NCBI GenBank assembly: GCA_026990035.1
Contig: JALSIM010000016.1
Location: forward strand, 163,111-227,110
Direction of reading: 5' to 3'
DNA length: 64,000 nt
From: Alphaproteobacteria bacterium
GTDB lineage: Bacteria; Pseudomonadota; Alphaproteobacteria; Geminicoccales; Geminicoccaceae
The position numbers and the translations under genes are program-made. The notes under the pieces are model-generated. The model was not told the origin of the DNA, did no database searches, and was given only the letters and a program-made list of their open reading frames with translations. Within the stretch, counting starts at the first letter, position 1. Every line of letters starts with the position of its first letter. Below, piece after piece: positions 43,082 to 51,696 of this stretch.

Positions 43082-44946
43082 GCCCCCTCTCCCCGCGATT
43101 CCATCCGCACCCAGTGTTTCTCGCCGACGGCCACCATCCGCCCCGGCCCGGCGCGCAGGCCGTAGGGGGCCGGCCAGGCCGCCGGATCGGAGGCACGTTC
43201 GGCCAACACGCGCGAAAAGTCCAGCGGCCGGTCGGGATCCGGCTCGGGGATCGCCGCCAGCAGGGTGCGGGTGTAGGGATGCCGGGCTTCGGTGAACAGG
43301 GTCTTCGCCGGGGCCAGCTCGACCAGCAGGCCGCGGCACATGACACCGATGGTCTGGGCGATGTAGCGGACCACCGCCAGATTGTGGGAGATGAACAGGT
43401 AGGTGAGCCCCAGATCCTCCTGCAGATCCTTGAGCAGATTGAGGATCTGGGCCTGGACGGAGACGTCGAGGGCGGACACCGGTTCGTCGCAGATCAGCAC
43501 TTCCGGCCCCAGTGCGAGGGCGCGGGCGATGCCGATCCGCTGGCGCTGGCCGCCGGAGAAGCTGTGGGGATAACGCCGCATGTGGCGCGGCTCGAGGCCG
43601 ACCGCGGCGAGCAGCGCCTTGACCCGCTCGATCCGTTCCTCGCGCGTGCCGATGCCGTGGATGACGAGCGGTTCGGCGACGGCGTCGAGCACCGTCATCC
43701 GCGGATCGAGGGAGGAGAAGGGATCCTGGAAGATGTACTGGATGTGGCGACGCAGGGGCAGGAGCTCGCGCTCGCTCAGCGCCAGCACGTCCACCTCGCC
43801 TTCGGGACCGCGGAACCGCACCTCCCCGGCGTCGGCGGAAAAGGCGCGCATGATGATCTTGCTGACGGTGGTCTTGCCGGAGCCGCTTTCACCGACGATG
43901 CCGAGACATTCTCCGGCCTCGACCGCGAAGCTCACATCCTCGAGTGCGGTGACGGTACGGCCCTGTCCCGAGAACCAGCCGCTCCGGCGCAGGAGGAAGG
44001 TCTTCTTCAGGCCCCGTACTTCCAGGATCGGCCCCGCCGGCCGCCATCCCCGCTTGTCGATGCCCTTCGCGAGATCGGCGGTCCGGCGGTGGGATACCTC
44101 GCGGAGGGCGGTGAGACGCCGGTTCGGATCGTCGTGCAGCCGCGGCACCGCCTTCAGCAGCGCCTGCAGATAGGGATGGCGCGGGTCGCGCAGGAGCTCG
44201 CGGCAGCAGCCGGATTCCATGATCCGGCCCCGGTACATGACCACCATCTCCTCGGCGATGTTGGCGACCACCCCGAGATCGTGGGTGATGAACAGAATCG
44301 CCATCCCGAACTCGGCCTGCAGATCCTCGAGCAGTTTCAGGATCTGGGCCTGGACGGTGACGTCGAGGGCGGTGGTGGGTTCGTCGGCGATCAGCAGAGC
44401 CGGCTGGCAGACGAGCGCCATCGCGATCACCGCCCGCTGCCGCAGTCCCCCCGACAGCTCGAAGGGATAGGTCCGGTAGGCGCGTTCGGGTTCGGGAAAG
44501 CCCACCCGCCGCAGCATCTCGATCGTCCGCCGCCGTTCCTCGGCGGCATCCGTCCGCTGGTGCACCCGGAGGACCTCGCCGATCTGGTCGCCGATGGTGT
44601 GCAGCGGCGAGAGGGAGGTCATCGGCTCCTGGAAGACGATGGCGATGCGGTTGCCGCGGATCCGCCGGCGCAACGGGCTGTCGGGATCGCTGGCGAGAAG
44701 GTCGAGGGGCTCCTCGGCGAGGGGATCGCGGAAGATCATGCTTTCACCGCGGGCCGTCGCGGTGTCCGGCAGAATGCCCAGGATGGCCTGGGAGACCACG
44801 GTCTTCCCGGAACCGCTCTCGCCCACCAGCGCCACCGTCCGCCCGGCCGGAATGTCGAAGGAGATGCCGCGCACCGCCTCCACGGTTCCCTCGTCGGTTC
44901 GGAAGGTGACGTGGAGATCGCGGATCGAGAGCAGCGGTGCGCTCAA
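43078..44946 (-). CDS. Fused DppD-DppF-type ABC transporter ATPase
   Basis: 622 residues made of two complete ATPase domains. Domain 1 (about 1-270): Walker [10 protein letters not shown], signature [14 protein letters not shown], Walker [15 protein letters not shown]. Domain 2 (about 310-610): Walker [10 protein letters not shown], signature [20 protein letters not shown], Walker [15 protein letters not shown]. Both end with the [13 protein letters not shown] / [13 protein letters not shown] region of the oligopeptide transporter C-terminal domain. The linker is basic. The fusion replaces the two separate ATPases of dipeptide importers. It overlaps the deacetylase gene (4 bp) and the binding-protein gene (4 bp), which makes its absence of permeases conspicuous. 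Confidence 0.95.
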   Translation of the reverse strand: MSAPLLSIRDLHVTFRTDEGTVEAVRGISFDIPAGRTVALVGESGSGKTVVSQAILGILPDTATARGESMIFRDPLAEEPLDLLASDPDSPLRRRIRGNRIAIVFQEPMTSLSPLHTIGDQIGEVLRVHQRTDAAEERRRTIEMLRRVGFPEPERAYRTYPFELSGGLRQRAVIAMALVCQPALLIADEPTTALDVTVQAQILKLLEDLQAEFGMAILFITHDLGVVANIAEEMVVMYRGRIMESGCCRELLRDPRHPYLQALLKAVPRLHDDPNRRLTALREVSHRRTADLAKGIDKRGWRPAGPILEVRGLKKTFLLRRSGWFSGQGRTVTALEDVSFAVEAGECLGIVGESGSGKTTVSKIIMRAFSADAGEVRFRGPEGEVDVLALSERELLPLRRHIQYIFQDPFSSLDPRMTVLDAVAEPLVIHGIGTREERIERVKALLAAVGLEPRHMRRYPHSFSGGQRQRIGIARALALGPEVLICDEPVSALDVSVQAQILNLLKDLQEDLGLTYLFISHNLAVVRYIAQTIGVMCRGLLVELAPAKTLFTEARHPYTRTLLAAIPEPDPDRPLDFSRVLAERASDPAAWPAPYGLRAGPGRMVAVGEKHWVRMESRGEGA

Positions 44947-45632
44947 TTCCCTTTCCCGAAGAGTGGCCCGGCGTCACACCAGCGCAGATCCGCGCGCGAC
45001 GCAAGCCGCTCCAGGAGCCGTTCGAGCTCGGCGAAGGCGGCGCCGTCCATCACCCGGTGGTGGGTGAGAAGGCCGATCGGCCCGGCATCGCCGGTGGCGA
45101 GCAGCCCTTCGAGCCGCTCCAGGGCCTCGGCCGCCGTCAGATGCCTGCGGGCGCGCCAGTCGACGAGATCGAGATGGGTGTCGATCCGGTGCAGGCCCGG
45201 GACCGCGGCCGCCGGGCGGCGGTGGAAGGTGGAGATGCCGCGATAGCCGAGATCCGGCAGGGCGGCTTCGACATCGCCGGCGATGCGGTTCCACGGCGGC
45301 ACCATCACCGGCAGGAAGCGGGTGCCGAAGGCGGTGGCGAGCCTTTCCCGTCCCCGGCCGAGATCGGCGAACAGCCGCCCGCGGTCGCGGTCGCCGCCGA
45401 GTTCGATCTTCTTCTCGCCGGCCGCGGCATGATCGGCGTGGGCCCAACCGTGCTGGAGAACGGAAATGCCGGCGATGTCCGTGATCCGTGTCGCGGCCTC
45501 CTGCTCCAGCCAGGCGGGTACCACCGCCAGAGCCAGCGGCAGCTCGAACTGCCGGGCCAGCGCCAGCAGCCGTTCGAGCTCCGGGCAGTCGGGTCCGGCA
45601 TCATCGTCGCGCCACCAGATCAGCCGTCGCAA
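44943..45632 (-). CDS. Polysaccharide deacetylase-like protein
   Basis: 229 residues. The NodB/carbohydrate esterase 4-type site is suggested by WWRDDDAG (Asp9-Asp11) and HGWAHADH (His61-x3-His65, then His68), with [24 protein letters not shown] further on. Such enzymes remove acetyl groups from GlcNAc-type sugars; related 'DUF2334-like' proteins differ at the active site. No signal peptide, so a cytoplasmic or precursor-modifying role. It overlaps the upstream glycosyltransferase by 13 bp and the fused ATPase by 4 bp. Confidence 0.8.
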   Translation of the reverse strand: MRRLIWWRDDDAGPDCPELERLLALARQFELPLALAVVPAWLEQEAATRITDIAGISVLQHGWAHADHAAAGEKKIELGGDRDRGRLFADLGRGRERLATAFGTRFLPVMVPPWNRIAGDVEAALPDLGYRGISTFHRRPAAAVPGLHRIDTHLDLVDWRARRHLTAAEALERLEGLLATGDAGPIGLLTHHRVMDGAAFAELERLLERLASRADLRWCDAGPLFGKGN

Positions 45633-46762
45633 GGCAACGCTCCCTCCTCCACCAGCCGCCGCAGGAGTCGGGCACTGCGCCGGGCGCCCTCGAGGGCGAC
45701 TTGCGATCGGGTGCCTGGCGGCGTGCGCGCCGCCTCCTCGATCGCCCGGGCAAGTGCCGCTGGTGTGAGATCGAGGGCGTCGAGGGTGCGGGCGAGGCCC
45801 TTCGCCGCCAGCCTGCGGGCGCGGACGGTCTGTTCGTCCTCACCGCTCTCGGCGAAGGGCACCAGCACCATCGGCGTGCCGCAGGCCAGGGTTTCGGCCA
45901 CCGTGTTGTAACCCGCCTGGGAGACCGAGACCCGGGCCGCCGCAAGATGCGCGGGCAGATCGGGATCGTGGCCGCGAACCGTCACCCCGGGCGGCGCCCG
46001 GCGGCGCAGCGTCTCGCCCTGCCCGTGGCGACCGGCGACCAGCAGCCAGGGCTCGTCGGCGAGGCGGCAGAGAGGATGGGCGGCGAGCGCCGTTTCCAGA
46101 AGCCGCGCGCCCACGGCACCACCGCCGGCGGAGACCACGATACCGCGTCTTTCCGCAGGGACCGGTGGCGGCGGCTCGACCACATAGCCGGTGTGTCGCA
46201 GTGGCACCGAGAGCAGCCGGCGGGCGGGAAAGCTCACCTCGAAGGGCAGCAGCGCGGCATCGCCATGCACCAGCACGGTGTCGGCGAGGCGGTTGGCGCG
46301 TTCGGCCATTTCCCGGTAGCGGTCGGGGTTGGTCTTGCGAACCAGCACGTCGCGTACCGAGATCGCCACGCGCAGGCGGGGGAAGAGGTTGCGGGCGCGC
46401 GCCAGCCAGGGTTCGAGCTCGCGGGCGAAGGCACGACGGCCGAAGGGGAACATCTCGAGCAGGACGAGATGGGGACGGGTTTGCTCGAGGGCCGTCGCCA
46501 GCAGAGCGGCCCGGGCCCGCCACAGGGCATCGGCGGCCGGCCTGCCGTCCTCGTCGACCAGCGCCGAGAAGGTCGCATCGGCGGCGCGCAGCACCGGCAA
46601 CTGGAGGATCCGTACCCCCTTCGGGGCGGGCCAGGGCGAGAGCGGTCCGCCGTTGACGAGCGTCACCTCGAAACCGGCATCGGCGCAGGCGCGGGAGATG
46701 CGCAGCGCGCGCCGCAGATGGCCGCTGCCGAGGAGACTCTGGACCCAGAACAGGAGCCGCAT
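45620..46762 (-). CDS. Glycosyltransferase, COG4671-like (380 aa)
   Basis: 380 residues with a GT-B/MurG-like build: FWVQSLLGSGHLRRALRISRACADAGFEV at the start (the GxGHLRR N-terminal loop), a middle VHGDAALLPFE region, and HLAAARVSVSQAGYNTVAETLACGTPMVLVPF near the C-terminus, the sugar-nucleotide-binding loop. It resembles the gene at 49768-50976 in the same operon (SFGLGHLRRCRTIA; MGGYNTFCEIL) and both fit the predicted glycosyltransferases of COG4671. No membrane segment. The sugar and acceptor are unknown. Confidence 0.83.
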   Translation of the reverse strand: MRLLFWVQSLLGSGHLRRALRISRACADAGFEVTLVNGGPLSPWPAPKGVRILQLPVLRAADATFSALVDEDGRPAADALWRARAALLATALEQTRPHLVLLEMFPFGRRAFARELEPWLARARNLFPRLRVAISVRDVLVRKTNPDRYREMAERANRLADTVLVHGDAALLPFEVSFPARRLLSVPLRHTGYVVEPPPPVPAERRGIVVSAGGGAVGARLLETALAAHPLCRLADEPWLLVAGRHGQGETLRRRAPPGVTVRGHDPDLPAHLAAARVSVSQAGYNTVAETLACGTPMVLVPFAESGEDEQTVRARRLAAKGLARTLDALDLTPAALARAIEEAARTPPGTRSQVALEGARRSARLLRRLVEEGALPCDG

Positions 46763-46765
46763 GCC

Positions 46766-47359
46766 TCAACTCCCGGCGGTCGGGACGAGCGGCAGCGGCC
46801 GTACCTCTCCGGCCCGCCCCTCCGCATCGAGCTCGAGCAGCAGCCCGACCTCGTCGGCGAGGGCGAGCGGCGGCGCGTCCCGCATCTCCCAGCCGCAGGC
46901 CAGCACCAGCGCGGCGTGGCGCACCCCCTTGTGGGTGACCAGCAGATGGTCGCGCCCGATTCCGGCCAGTTCGCGGAACAGATCGGCGAGGCGGCCCGCC
47001 ACCTCGCGCGGGCTCTCTCCGCCCGGCGGGCGGAAATCGAGGCCCCGGGCCTCGTTGGCGGCGAGACGGTCGCCGAGGAGGGCGCGCAGATCGGCGAGGC
47101 GCCAGCCGGTGTAGGCCCCCCAGTCCATCTCGATCAGCCGCGGCTCCGGCCGGGCGCCGGAAAACCCCAGCAGAACCGCCGTCTCCCGGGCCCGGGCGAG
47201 AGGGCTCGAAAGGCAGAGGGCGGTGCGCCAGCCGGGATCGAGGCGCCAGCTCCGGATCCGCGCCCGGCCGGCGGGATGCAGGGGGAGATCGAGGCGTCCC
47301 TGGATCCGCCGTCCGAGGTTCCAGGCGGTGGCGCCGTGGCGCAGCATCAGGAGCCGCAT
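46766..47359 (-). CDS. Histidine phosphatase superfamily protein
   Basis: 197 residues. Phosphoglycerate-mutase-like fold: LLMLRHGATAWN with the catalytic Arg7-His8-Gly9, SSPLARARETA, EMDWGAYTGW and DHLLVTHKGVRHAAL with the second histidine. It is a small cytoplasmic phosphatase; homologues act on sugar phosphates or cofactor precursors. Within a glycan operon a role in a sugar-phosphate or nucleotide precursor is reasonable but inferred. It overlaps the upstream GT4 gene by 13 bp. Confidence 0.9.
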   Translation of the reverse strand: MRLLMLRHGATAWNLGRRIQGRLDLPLHPAGRARIRSWRLDPGWRTALCLSSPLARARETAVLLGFSGARPEPRLIEMDWGAYTGWRLADLRALLGDRLAANEARGLDFRPPGGESPREVAGRLADLFRELAGIGRDHLLVTHKGVRHAALVLACGWEMRDAPPLALADEVGLLLELDAEGRAGEVRPLPLVPTAGS

Positions 47360-48516
47360 CGGCGATGGTCCTCGCGGCGACGGTGATTGGCGATCGCGTC
47401 CTCGAGGGCGGCGGCCAGCGTTCGGCGGGCGTCGTCGAGCCCGTGACGCGTCCGCACATGGCGCTCGGCCGCCGCCCCGGCCGCCTTCCGCCGCCTTGCG
47501 TCGAGGAGCCGGCGGACGGCGGCGGCGAAGGCCTCGGGCCGCTCCTCCCGAACCAGGATGCCGCTCACGCCTTCGGCCACCACCTCGGCGACCCCGGCAG
47601 TATTCAGGGCGACCACCGGCAGGCCCGCCGCCTGGGCCTCCAGATAGGCCATGCCGTAGGCCTCGCCGAAACCGGGCCAGAGATAGAGATCGCAGGCGGC
47701 GTAGACCGCGGGCAGTTCGGTGGCGGAGAGACGGCCGAGAAAACGGGACCGCAGGGGGAGATTCGCGAACCATCGGGCCACCTCTTCCCGACCCGGACCG
47801 TCGCCGACGAGGACCATCTGCAACGGGTGGTCGAGACGGGAAAGAGCTTCCGCCAGAAAGCGGTAGGAGCGCTGCTTCACGTCCTTTCGCATCATCGCCA
47901 CGGCGAGTCCGAGCGGAATCTCCGGATCCAGCCCGAGCTCGCGGACGAGCGCCCGGCGCAGCGCGGTCTTCCGCCTCGCCGCGGCGGCGAAGGGGGCGGG
48001 GTCCAGGAACGGTCGCAGCCGTCGTACCGCCACGCCCTCGCCGAGGCATTTCCGCAGCCCCTCGGCGTCCTGCGCGGTCATGGCGAGGATCAGATCCGCC
48101 CGCCGCAGGGCCTCGAGACTGGCCGTGAAGCCCGCCGCCCAGGGGCCGCGGGCCTGCTTCGCGGCCGTCGAGGCCTCGGCCACCAGATAGGGGATCCCGA
48201 GCCTCGCTGCCAGCTTCGGGCCGAGGTGGTCGGGCGCCTTGTGGTAGAGATGATAGGTGAACCAGAGCTCCGGCGCCGCCGCCCGCTCCCGCCGATAGCG
48301 GGCGATCAGGCGCCGGGCCTCGGCGTCTCCGGCGTTCGCGATCGCCCGCTGGGCGTCGGGATCTCCCCGCCCTTCGTAGCTGCGGAACCGGCTCGCGAGC
48401 GTGACCTCGTGGCCGAGATCGGCGAGCAGCGTCAGGAGCATCCTGGCCGTCCGCCGGTCGCCCGAGGGTACGGGATGATCGGGCGGCTTCATCGGGGCAT
48501 GGAAGGCGATGCGCAC
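47347..48516 (-). CDS. Glycosyltransferase family 4 protein (389 aa)
   Basis: 389 residues from a GTG at 48516 that follows the previous stop after one base; the next ATG (IAFHAPMKPP) is ten residues in and would cut the conserved opening VRIAFHAPMKPPDHPVPSGDRRTARMLLTLLADLGHEV. GT-B fold with an N-terminal LGHEVTLASRF domain and a C-terminal sugar-nucleotide domain (GLAVAMMRKDVKQRSYRFLAEAL, LVGDGPGREEV, LYLWPGFGEAYGMAYLEAQAAGLPVVA with the E-x7-E motif). Retaining GT4-like transferase, precise sugar unknown. Confidence 0.85.
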   Translation of the reverse strand: MRIAFHAPMKPPDHPVPSGDRRTARMLLTLLADLGHEVTLASRFRSYEGRGDPDAQRAIANAGDAEARRLIARYRRERAAAPELWFTYHLYHKAPDHLGPKLAARLGIPYLVAEASTAAKQARGPWAAGFTASLEALRRADLILAMTAQDAEGLRKCLGEGVAVRRLRPFLDPAPFAAAARRKTALRRALVRELGLDPEIPLGLAVAMMRKDVKQRSYRFLAEALSRLDHPLQMVLVGDGPGREEVARWFANLPLRSRFLGRLSATELPAVYAACDLYLWPGFGEAYGMAYLEAQAAGLPVVALNTAGVAEVVAEGVSGILVREERPEAFAAAVRRLLDARRRKAAGAAAERHVRTRHGLDDARRTLAAALEDAIANHRRREDHRRCGS

Positions 48517-48517
48517 T

Positions 48518-49759
48518 TCAGGCGGCGTCCCGTCCGGTCGGGCGGAGGCCGAAGCGGGCGGCGATTTCGGCGATCCCGGTCTCGAAGCGAAACTGCTCGG
48601 CGACCCGGACCCGACCGGCGCGGCCGAGCTCCCGCCGCCGCTCCGGATCGCGGGCGAGGGCCGCGAGCGCCTCGGCGAGGGCGGCCGGATCCTCCGGCGG
48701 CACGAGGAGGCCGGTGCGGCGGTGGACGACCGCCTCGGGAATGGCGCCCACCGGGGTCGCCACCACCGGCAGTTCCTGGGACATGGCCTCCAGCACCACG
48801 TTGGGCAGGCCGTCGCGGTCGCCGTCGGCGGCGATCCGCGCCGGCAGGCAGAAGAGGTCGCCGTCGCGCAGGAGTTCCAGCACCTCGGCCTGGGTGCCCG
48901 GGCCGAGCCATCGCACGCGATCGGCGACACCCAGCCGCCGCGCCCGCCGCCGCAGGGCCTCGAGTTCGCTGCCGCCGCCGCGGTGGGAGAAACACCAGTG
49001 GAGATCCGACGGCAGCCGGGCGAGCGCCTCGAGCAGCAGATCGAGTCCCTTTTTGGGCACCGCCCGGGCCACCGTGACGATCCGGAACGGATCGGCGGCA
49101 TCACTGCCGTCACGCGGCGGGCGGGGCGGGGGCGTGGGAAAGCGGGCGAGATCGAGACCGTGGTAGACCAGGGTCAGCCGCCCGGGCGGGGCGAGAGGGA
49201 GGAGCGCCGCGAAGGCGTTGCGCGAGCAGGTCACCGCCCAGCGGCAGGCCTCGAGCTTTTCCCGTTTCTCCCAGTCGGGCGTCGTCCAGATGTCCTTGGC
49301 GTGGGCGGAGAGGGAAAGGGGAAGCCCGGTGATCTCCGCCGTGTACAGGCCGACGGAGGCCGGGGTGTGCAGATAGTGGACGTGGAGATGCCGGACCGAT
49401 CCCGGGAGTTCGGCGGCCAGCACCAAGGCCTGGCCGAAGCGGCGGCCCCGGTTGGCGGTGGGATCGCGACGCAGATCCCGCAGCCAGCGGCGGAAGGCGC
49501 GTCGCAGACCGGGCCGGCGGAATACCCGGGCCAGACCGCGCAGGACCCGCCACGGTTCGCGGTAGAGATATTCGGGCAAATGGAGGACGGGAGCACGGAT
49601 GCGCCGGTGCATCTCGTGCACCGCCGGATCGGTGGGCCGCCTGAGGGAGACGATCAGGGGGTCGAGGCCGCGGCCCTCGAGGGCCAGGATTTCCTGGGCG
49701 ATGAAGGTCTCGGAGAGACGCGGATACCCCTTGACGAGAATGGCGACGGAAGCGGACAC
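48518..49759 (-). CDS. Glycosyltransferase family 4 protein (413 aa)
   Basis: 413 residues from a GTG at 49759. VAILVKGYPRLSETFIAQEILALEGRG and HLHVHYLHTPASVGLYTAEITGLPLSLSAHAKDIW are typical of GT4 proteins of exopolysaccharide loci, and the donor site FCLPARIAADGDRDGLPNVVLEAMSQELPVVATPVGAIPE contains the E-x7-E motif. No membrane segment. It follows the COG4671-type gene by 8 bp. It probably adds a sugar to a lipid-linked or surface glycan. Confidence 0.87.
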   Translation of the reverse strand: MSASVAILVKGYPRLSETFIAQEILALEGRGLDPLIVSLRRPTDPAVHEMHRRIRAPVLHLPEYLYREPWRVLRGLARVFRRPGLRRAFRRWLRDLRRDPTANRGRRFGQALVLAAELPGSVRHLHVHYLHTPASVGLYTAEITGLPLSLSAHAKDIWTTPDWEKREKLEACRWAVTCSRNAFAALLPLAPPGRLTLVYHGLDLARFPTPPPRPPRDGSDAADPFRIVTVARAVPKKGLDLLLEALARLPSDLHWCFSHRGGGSELEALRRRARRLGVADRVRWLGPGTQAEVLELLRDGDLFCLPARIAADGDRDGLPNVVLEAMSQELPVVATPVGAIPEAVVHRRTGLLVPPEDPAALAEALAALARDPERRRELGRAGRVRVAEQFRFETGIAEIAARFGLRPTGRDAA

Positions 49760-49767
49760 GGCGGCGC

Positions 49768-50976
49768 TCAGCCGAAACGCAGAAGCGCCGGTTCCGCGGG
49801 CCGGCCGTCGAGCCAGGGAGCGGCGAGGCCGGCGATGGTGTCGAGGCCGGTGAGGAACCGCCGGATCCGGTCCGCATCGGGCCGGGGCCAGGTCGCGAGG
49901 GCGCGGAGCTGGGCGGCCATCCTCCGCGGATCCCGGATCCCGTCGTCGTGGAGCACGCGCAGCAGACCGAGGCGGGCCGCCCGCTCGGCACGCAGGGCCT
50001 GCTCGCGGCGCGGGGTGGTGCGGGGCACGATCAGGGCCGGCCGATCGAAGGAAAGGATCTCGCAGAAGGTGTTGTAGCCACCCATGGCGACGACAGCGGC
50101 GGCCCGCTCGTAGAGATGCTCGATGCGGGCCTCGAAGGTGGTCGTTCTGAGCTTGGGAATGCGCGCGGCGCGGTCCTGGAACCTCCGCCGTTCGTCGAGA
50201 TTCATGAAGGGACCGAGAACCAGGAGCGCCCGGTAGGGAATGTCCGGATCCGCTTCGTAGGCGGAGATCACCCAGTCCACCAGATCGGCGCCGTCGCCGC
50301 CACCGCCGGTGGTGACCAGAACGAAGGGATCCTCGGGAAGCTCGATCACGTTCGGCGGCGGCGCCCCCCGCGGCAGGCCGCGGCGCAGATAGCCCGTGAA
50401 ATGCACCTTTTCCCGGACCCGGGACATACCGGGAATCTCGGCCAGGGGATCGAAGATCTCCGGCAGACCGTAGACCCAGATCTCGTCGTAGAGGGATTCG
50501 AGAGCCGGAAAGACCTCCTTGCGGCGCCACTCCTCGATCAGGTTCGCCGGCTCGTCCATCACGTCGCGCAGACCGAGGACGCAGCGGGTGCCGCGCCGCC
50601 GCAAAAGCTCGAGCGTGCTCGCCACCTCGCCACGCAGGCCCAGAGGCTCCTTGTCGACGAGGAAGAGATGGGGGGCGAACACCTCGGCGGTGCGCTGGAT
50701 GATGGCGCTCCGGATCTCCAGGGTCTTCTCGATGTCGAGATGGAGCCGCTGGGGGGTGTACTCGCCGTTCCTGAGCTTGATGACCCCGGGCATGCGGACG
50801 AAATCGACCCGCGGCCAGAAATCGAAGCTGCCGATGATGGCCGAGCCCGAAAGAATGATCACCGACAGATCTTCGAACCGTTCGACCAGCGCATGGGCAA
50901 TGGTCCGACAGCGCCGCAGATGACCGAGACCGAAGCTGTCGTGGCTGTACATCAGGAGGCGTTTTTGTCCGTCCAT
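49768..50976 (-). CDS. Glycosyltransferase, COG4671-like (402 aa), first gene of the glycan operon
   Basis: 402 residues. N-terminal YSHDSFGLGHLRRCRTIAHALVERF; middle VLVTTGGGGDGADLVDWVI; C-terminal EHLYERAAAVVAMGGYNTFCEILSFDRPALIVPR, the donor-site loop of MurG-like GT-B enzymes. It is the first of eight minus-strand genes with overlaps or gaps under 9 bp, ending at 41252. Its promoter must lie in the 220-bp gap shared with the tailspike module. Same family as the gene at 45620-46762, but distant from it. Confidence 0.85.
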   Translation of the reverse strand: MDGQKRLLMYSHDSFGLGHLRRCRTIAHALVERFEDLSVIILSGSAIIGSFDFWPRVDFVRMPGVIKLRNGEYTPQRLHLDIEKTLEIRSAIIQRTAEVFAPHLFLVDKEPLGLRGEVASTLELLRRRGTRCVLGLRDVMDEPANLIEEWRRKEVFPALESLYDEIWVYGLPEIFDPLAEIPGMSRVREKVHFTGYLRRGLPRGAPPPNVIELPEDPFVLVTTGGGGDGADLVDWVISAYEADPDIPYRALLVLGPFMNLDERRRFQDRAARIPKLRTTTFEARIEHLYERAAAVVAMGGYNTFCEILSFDRPALIVPRTTPRREQALRAERAARLGLLRVLHDDGIRDPRRMAAQLRALATWPRPDADRIRRFLTGLDTIAGLAAPWLDGRPAEPALLRFG

Positions 50977-51088
50977 GCCGTTCCCGTGCTTCGTTCCGCC
51001 GCTCGTCGGATCGGGCGACGGAGCCGCCGGATCCGCCGGGGCATTCGCCGCCGTCGAGCGGGCGGTCAGAATGCAGTCTCCTCGATGG

Positions 51089-51116
51089 TTGACATTAGGA
51101 ATATTTCCCTTATTCT
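51089..51116 (+). promoter_or_regulatory. Promoter of the tailspike module
   Basis: Perfect TTGACA at 51089-51094, a 16-bp spacer rich in A and T, and TATTCT at 51111-51116. The AT-rich stretch stands out in this GC-rich DNA. It lies 80 bp before the first gene at 51197. Confidence 0.6.
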
Positions 51117-51196
51117 TGCTGCGTATTCCGAAACTTCACCGGGCCGAAAGCGCCGGCCCCCGTTCTCCACGGTCCCCGAACGAGCGGATTCCGACC

Positions 51197-51523
51197 ATGA
51201 GCCTTCTGCTTCCGATCGACGACAACGGACACCCGATACCGGTTCTCGGGTTCGATTATCGCGGCACTCAGAAGATATTGGTGACGAGTGTCTCGACCCG
51301 CAACCCGAATCCGATCCCCGACGATATCGAGCTCGTCACCCTGATCGCCACCGGCCCCTGCCGGTTCGAGACCGGCGACGCCGCCGTGACCGCCGATCCT
51401 CAGACCAGCCCCTACCTCCATCCCGGCCAGTATGTCGATGTCCCTCTCAAGGCCGGCGAGCGTTACGTCGCCCTCGTCGCCGAAGGCGCCGACTGCGAGG
51501 CCTACGTCATCGGCCGCATCTGA
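51197..51523 (+). CDS. Hypothetical 108-aa protein of the tailspike module
   Basis: 108 residues; I do not recognise the family. The chain looks all-beta (VLGFDYRGTQKILVTSVSTRNPNPIPDDIELVTLIATGPCRFETGDAAVTADPQ is broken up over residues 15-70) with a hinge of charged loops, and no signal peptide. Such proteins often act as assembly or decoration proteins beside phage tail fibres. It is the first gene of a three-gene cluster with a 2-bp gap to the next one. Confidence 0.6.
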   Translation: MSLLLPIDDNGHPIPVLGFDYRGTQKILVTSVSTRNPNPIPDDIELVTLIATGPCRFETGDAAVTADPQTSPYLHPGQYVDVPLKAGERYVALVAEGADCEAYVIGRI

Positions 51524-51525
51524 TC

Positions 51526-51696
51526 ATGACCCGGCGTCTCCTCCTCACCGGTCGCGGCCTGCGGATCACCGGCGCCGCCGGGCCCGCGGGCCAGACGCCG
51601 CCACCACCGCCACCGGCCGACAACCTGCTGGTCACCGAAACCGGTGACCCGCTGGTCGACGAGCTCGGCCAGGCCCTTTCCTGGGGAAGCGGATAA
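51526..51696 (+). CDS. Small 56-aa protein of the tailspike module
   Basis: 56 residues: a basic start (TRRLLLTGRGLRITG), a proline run (GQTPPPPPPADN) and an ending NLLVTETGDPLVDELGQAL. Unrecognised. Its stop codon TAA overlaps the next ATG by one base (TAATG), so it is translationally coupled to the tailspike gene, which supports it as a real small gene. The VTETGDxLVDE end resembles short repeats in phage tail proteins; function unknown. Confidence 0.55.
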   Translation: MTRRLLLTGRGLRITGAAGPAGQTPPPPPPADNLLVTETGDPLVDELGQALSWGSG

